Source: Balanoglossus misakiensis (Eukaryota; Hemichordata). Taken from it: 64,000 bases of DNA. Positions 59,388-64,000 of this stretch are shown here, in pieces; positions within the stretch are counted from its first letter, which is position 1, and the number at the start of each line of letters is the position of its first letter. The translations under genes and the position numbers were made by a program. Location: the NCBI GenBank assembly GCA_040954595.2, contig CM082586.2, positions 4,464,001 through 4,528,000 on the forward strand. The letters are read 5' to 3'. Below the pieces are notes generated by a model, which was given only the letters and a program-made list of their open reading frames with translations, was not told where the DNA came from and did not search any database.

Positions 59388-62300
59388 ACTCGATCAAGGA
59401 TCGACGGCTTATATGTTGCCTACGTGTACACCAGGCGATCGAAGCAAGAAAAGGTACCCGGCTGGAACTTCACCCGGCTATTTCAGCGCCTGCAAATGAT
59501 CGCGAAAGCGACCTCAAGTTTGAAATGGACAAATTGAAATGGACAAGCCCCAGCGTCTGACCTGGAAGAAAGAAAAAAAATTGTGGCCTGAAGAGGGCGC
59601 ACTAAAACCCACTTAAAGTTCAGTCCCAGTACTTGTTTAGTTAATCGCGGCACTAAAACACGTATTCTGGTAAATATTTTGCAGAAGACCAAAGTTTTCT
59701 GTTACATTTGCGTGTTTACCCCGACATATTTGGAAACCTGAGTGTTATACATTGTAAATTCCATCCAGCAACCAATTACCAGATCCATATTTGGAAAAGG
59801 ATTCCCCAAGACTGTATTAATGCGCATGTATTAAGACTCACGAAACTGAAAATGTTGCAAACTTTTCACACGAGTGTTGCTTTTAAGTCAGTACTAATCT
59901 TAAAATCTATGAATATTTAGTCAAAAATGATGAACCTGGGGCTTTAATATTACCATCATTAAAAATTTCTGGAACTACATTTTAGAGTGCGTAGGCAAAT
60001 CAATTAAGGGGCCGTTCACAACCTCTAAGCTAAACATTGTTATTGTCACTGTATGGGGAGAAACTACCACCGAGCTGGAAACCCAACGGCAGTTTTACTG
60101 GAAGTTTTGGATAAATTTGCCCCACAGTGCCGATCACTATGGGTTGTTGTACGGCTAGATGCACCCTTATGACGATATGTACCCTCCAGTTGGTAAGTTC
60201 AACGAAAATTGCCCGTTTATGGAAAAAAATGTACTGTGGTTCGAATCATTCACTTGTGTACTGTAGTCTGTAGACGAACGTTTGGTTCGCTGCTCGGTGA
60301 AATCAAACGGTATTCTTCACGGAGCAACGTCCATCTGTCGTATTTTTTCCGATTTCATGTGAGAATGTTTGTTCAACTCTGTTCCGAACAACCGTGATGA
60401 GCATCGGCCCACGACAGGGATATGTCCTGTGGCATGTAATGTAAACTTTCGTTTTTCCCACAAATGTATTGAAATGAACACAGTATCCACAGTGTTCATG
60501 ATCATGTAAGTTACAGGTTGGTGTGGTACAGCCAGGTGGTGTATGTACAATTTTGCTATTTTCACCAATAATCATCGAAAGCCATACAACACGTCGGTAG
60601 CCAGATTTTGTTTTACTTTGGGGTGAAATTGAGACATACATGTACGATACTTGTAGTCTGCTCTACTACTATTACTATTATCAACAATCATGATGGCCAA
60701 TGATTAATACTTCCAGGAACCGACCATTTGCTTCATAATTTAGTTCTTCAAAAAGCAAGTTTTATTACTGTGAATTGAAGCCAGACATAGTCAAGGAGAA
60801 AACTACATGTTAATCATTAAATGGTCGTATATATTTATCAATGGAGTGTCTCTCCTTGAAAGTTGGCTAAACAAAAGAGTAACAGTACAGTAAAACAAAA
60901 AAGTGAAATGTGTTGTTGACTTGGTATTAAAAATCAATGCTAATATTGACATGTATTCAATGACTGACCTTCCATAAATATAATTGTATGTTCATTGGAG
61001 GTCAAAGGTAGTACATATATTTGCAAACTCTAGCACTTCTATCAGTATCACAGTGTTGCACTTTCAGAGGTCTATTGTCTTACATTATAATAATTGATTT
61101 GTAAACAAACAAGTTTGTATATGCTGCCACACCTATTGTAGGTGTGAGATTCTAAGCAGTTGGGTGTCACTCAGATGTGATTTGTCATCACTGAAGAATG
61201 TGTAACACTGATAGAGGAAATGAATTACAAATGTGGATTGGAATTAGTATAAGTGAAACTTAGTCTTGACAAAAGCAAGGGTAGTGATCATGATGATAAT
61301 GGATTTCATGATCAAGTATGCTGTATAGGCAATTTACTGCATGTGTTGCGGTTTGGTGTCTTTACCATGTGATGTAAATTGTTATCTCTGAAATGGATAT
61401 GCTGAACATTTGCAGTTTTACTTTTAGTTCTGTGGTAGGGAGGTCGTTTTAAATTCCAGTGGCAGCCCAGTTATTTCCTGAAGGGGTTATAGTTGTTCAA
61501 TGAAAACAACGCAGGAAGCACTTACTGGGACCCATGCGTAATTCAGGCAGGAATCGGGAATCACAGGAACTGTGAAATGAATTGAAATTGAATCAGTAGT
61601 CCCAGATACAGGATATGCCATAGGTACATGGCATGATGTATTATAACTCAGCATTTTACAGGAAGAGAATATCTTTAGAAATCCGATGGATATCAATCAT
61701 TGCTTCTCTGTGTTTTAATTGGCAGTCATGACATTACGTTAACATACACTGCAATAATTACTGTGTATTATATAAATTGCTCCTTGATTCTGATACAAGT
61801 GAGTGATGTATGCATTTTACATGCAAATTGTGTGGAGAGGATGGAAAACATGATTGGCTGCATCAAATATTCATGAAGCATTTGCCCTAAGATGTTCATT
61901 ATCCATGTTTAGTTGAGTAATTTGGCATGGCTTTTGTGTTGGACTCTGACTGTGAATGGTAGCCATATTGCCAATAATTTGATTTTGGAAATTGACACCT
62001 CCAATCAGCATGTTGCAGTCAGAATTCAATAGCTGTAGGGTATCTTTAACTTTCACCTGTTTCTTTGGCTTTTGTTAGTTTAATGTTGTTACAGCTAAAC
62101 TTTGACACCTGTACATGTAGTAGTTCAATTTAACCAGGAACTGTGAAAGAAGAAATTAAACGACTCCATCTTGTGTTTTCCGCTGCTTTTCAGCAATAGT
62201 CTGGGAAGAGAGGAGGGGGTTTCTTATTTGACCTTGAGCAGTATCTTGGCTGGCTTCTAATCTAGTTCATAGATATTATTGTTGTCCACATAGGATGTCA

Positions 62301-64000
62301 TCAGATCATTTGTGTGTTTTGAAGGACTCACTGCTATAGATATCTCCCACGGAACCATTTACAATTGCCATGTCAGGAATGCGGTCGCAACCGAGTGTTG
62401 GGTTTCTCTGATTTTGACAGTCACTGTTGCATATCTGTCAGCTCTTCAAAGGCTACAGATTGCAATGCAAACACACTTGTTTGTGTCAACACACCTGAGA
62501 TTGCAAGATCAGGTTCAATAACACTGTAACTAGCCTCCACAGTGCATAGTTCAATGTCACTGACAATACACAAGGCTGAAGTGGGCCACACAGAACAACA
62601 AAGCAACACATTCATGCAATAGACAAGAAAAGTCTGCCCTCGTAAGAAGTCACATTTCTGTGTGGTTCATGCTCGTATTTTTATCTTGAAAGACAGAGTA
62701 GGTTAATTATTATAAAATGAAGTTTTGATATATATGTATCAAATTTATTGCACAATTTCCCCCACTTTATCTCTCAGCTGAAGATTGAGTGTGATGTCAT
62801 AAAATTGTGACATTTACCATGTAGTGCATATATATATTATTATATTATACCAGTATATTGATGGTGTAAATCACGCTATTTGATTGGTCGAGACACGACA
62901 CGTGACCGTGATATATTAGCCATATACCACAGTCATATATCATAGTTAAAGAAACTGCCTTTTTAAAATGTTTTATGCAAAGTTTCAATATACTGGCATA
63001 ATATAATAGCAATAAAACACCCCCAGCCATGGTATACCACTCGATTTTGACCAGTTCAACTCCATATACGCACTCGCTATCGCTCGTGCGTATATGTCGT
63101 GAACTGGTCAAAATCTCGTGATATACCATGGCTGGGGGTGTTTTATTGCTTAACTAAACAATAATTGGCTTCTGTATTGCTGGGTAAAGACACATTGTAG
63201 CATATATAGGGGAGAGAGAAAATTATTACCTGGAGAATGACCCTGGATTGACCCTTTAAAGAGAAATAACTTCTCTGAAATGTTATTAATGTATAATTAA
63301 TAAAATGTCATCTTTGAAGTCATTCATCAAATTGCTGTCATACTAAGAGGCTAGCACACTTCATCAAAACATTGACAGAACAATGAAGTCCTTAGAGACA
63401 TTTCATGCCCATCAGCAAAACACACAACTTCTAATAACTTCCTGCATTAATAAATACCTCGATATCTTATTGGCTGCCATGCTCTCAAATATGCATCTAC
63501 ACTCCTAATCATTAGAGCTTAGCTAGTATTTTTCCCCTCTACAAGATTCTTGATTTTCTTGTACTAGCTGTCATTGATAAAATGGTCTCAGTACAGCCCG
63601 GATTTCCAAAATATATATGCACTCATACATGTACATGTACGAACAGATGATTCAATGCTTATACTAAGCCAGATCAATGTCGGCCAAAGCCTGTAAACCT
63701 CAGCCTAAACCGTATATAAGATGAATAATTGACAGTCTGACATTTAAAAGCAATCTCTGTGTCACAGTCAATCTGGAGTGTCTGTGTCCACAGTAATTGC
63801 GGTCTTGTCACCATTTTCATTAGTCATGTCGGAAATTTACAAGTAGAAAATGTAGCATGTACATTGCACATGAATGCATGTTTGTTTCATTACTAGATTT
63901 CCCACTTTTATCCGTAACCAGGCACATTCCCTGTCAACTACTGTGTCAGTCTATTAGAAAACAAGGACAGTTAAAACATCCATATATTTACCATTCAACA
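59388..64000. other. Region upstream of ASPH, no gene recognised
   Basis: Apart from the ASPH 5' flank at its left end and the hairpin at 63008-63150, nothing can be supported. Short open frames show no family motifs and no splice-linked continuity. Confidence 0.5.
63008..63150. repeat. 143-bp hairpin, MITE-like
   Basis: Arms of about 65 bp start AGCAATAAAACACCCCCAGC and end with the reverse complement, around a small loop at TCGCTATCGCTC. Mismatches are few. No flanking duplication is certain. Confidence 0.85.

Noticed and set aside
60303-60641. 112-codon minus-strand frame with several Cys and His
   Set aside because: No recognisable domain, no supporting splice sites or neighbouring exon, and an overlapping frame of similar quality; it is within chance expectation.

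Overview
The window is animal nuclear DNA. Coding sequence sits in many short exons with GT/AG introns, several multi-exon genes reconstruct into full-length metazoan proteins, intergenic and intronic DNA is AT-rich, and there are many short inverted-repeat elements and microsatellites. Compact introns, a large Kelch-like and NRF-6-like complement and strong local polymorphic-type repeats suggest a marine invertebrate. Amphioxus or another invertebrate deuterostome is my best guess; a lophotrochozoan cannot be excluded. The species is an inference only.

Layout. 1-628 (-): 5' exons of a second copy of an SLC18B1-like transporter, identical to 11847-12749 and cut by the window edge. 904-2490: unique DNA, then twelve 83-bp repeats, each carrying two palindromes that look like ideal AP-2 sites. 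2700-5920: fragments of a Ulp1/SENP-type protease gene followed by a 263-bp perfect inverted duplication of another reading frame, a likely mobile-element graveyard. 6265-7365: three ~355-bp tandem units. 7531-7908 (+): TM6-TM7 end of a class A GPCR. 8584-12474 (-): complete 12-exon SLC18B1-like vesicular transporter (443 aa). 12893-18265 (+): complete 14-exon NRF-6-like acyltransferase-3 membrane protein (698 aa), head-to-head with the transporter across 418 bp. 21041-27399 (+): complete 6-exon BTB-BACK-Kelch protein (578 aa), whose introns hold two TTAA-flanked fold-back elements. 27400-35676: intergenic DNA with a small TTAA-ended MITE family, an ATTCT microsatellite and a dispersed 110-bp repeat. 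35677-44706 (-): RNF217-like RBR ubiquitin ligase with two homologous alternative terminal exons. 47184-59387 (-): complete 11-exon aspartate/asparagine beta-hydroxylase (1233 aa) with a giant Lys/Glu/Pro repeat exon. 59388-64000: no gene seen; one strong hairpin.

The genes do not form a pathway. They act in vesicular polyamine transport, membrane lipid handling, CUL3 adaptor function, RBR ubiquitin transfer and ER hydroxylation. The points most worth following are the AP-2-like palindrome array beside a recent duplication, the duplicated alternative 3' exons of the RBR ligase, and the expanded KEP repeat of the hydroxylase. All exon structures were worked out by eye from splice sites, phase and family knowledge; no search was run.
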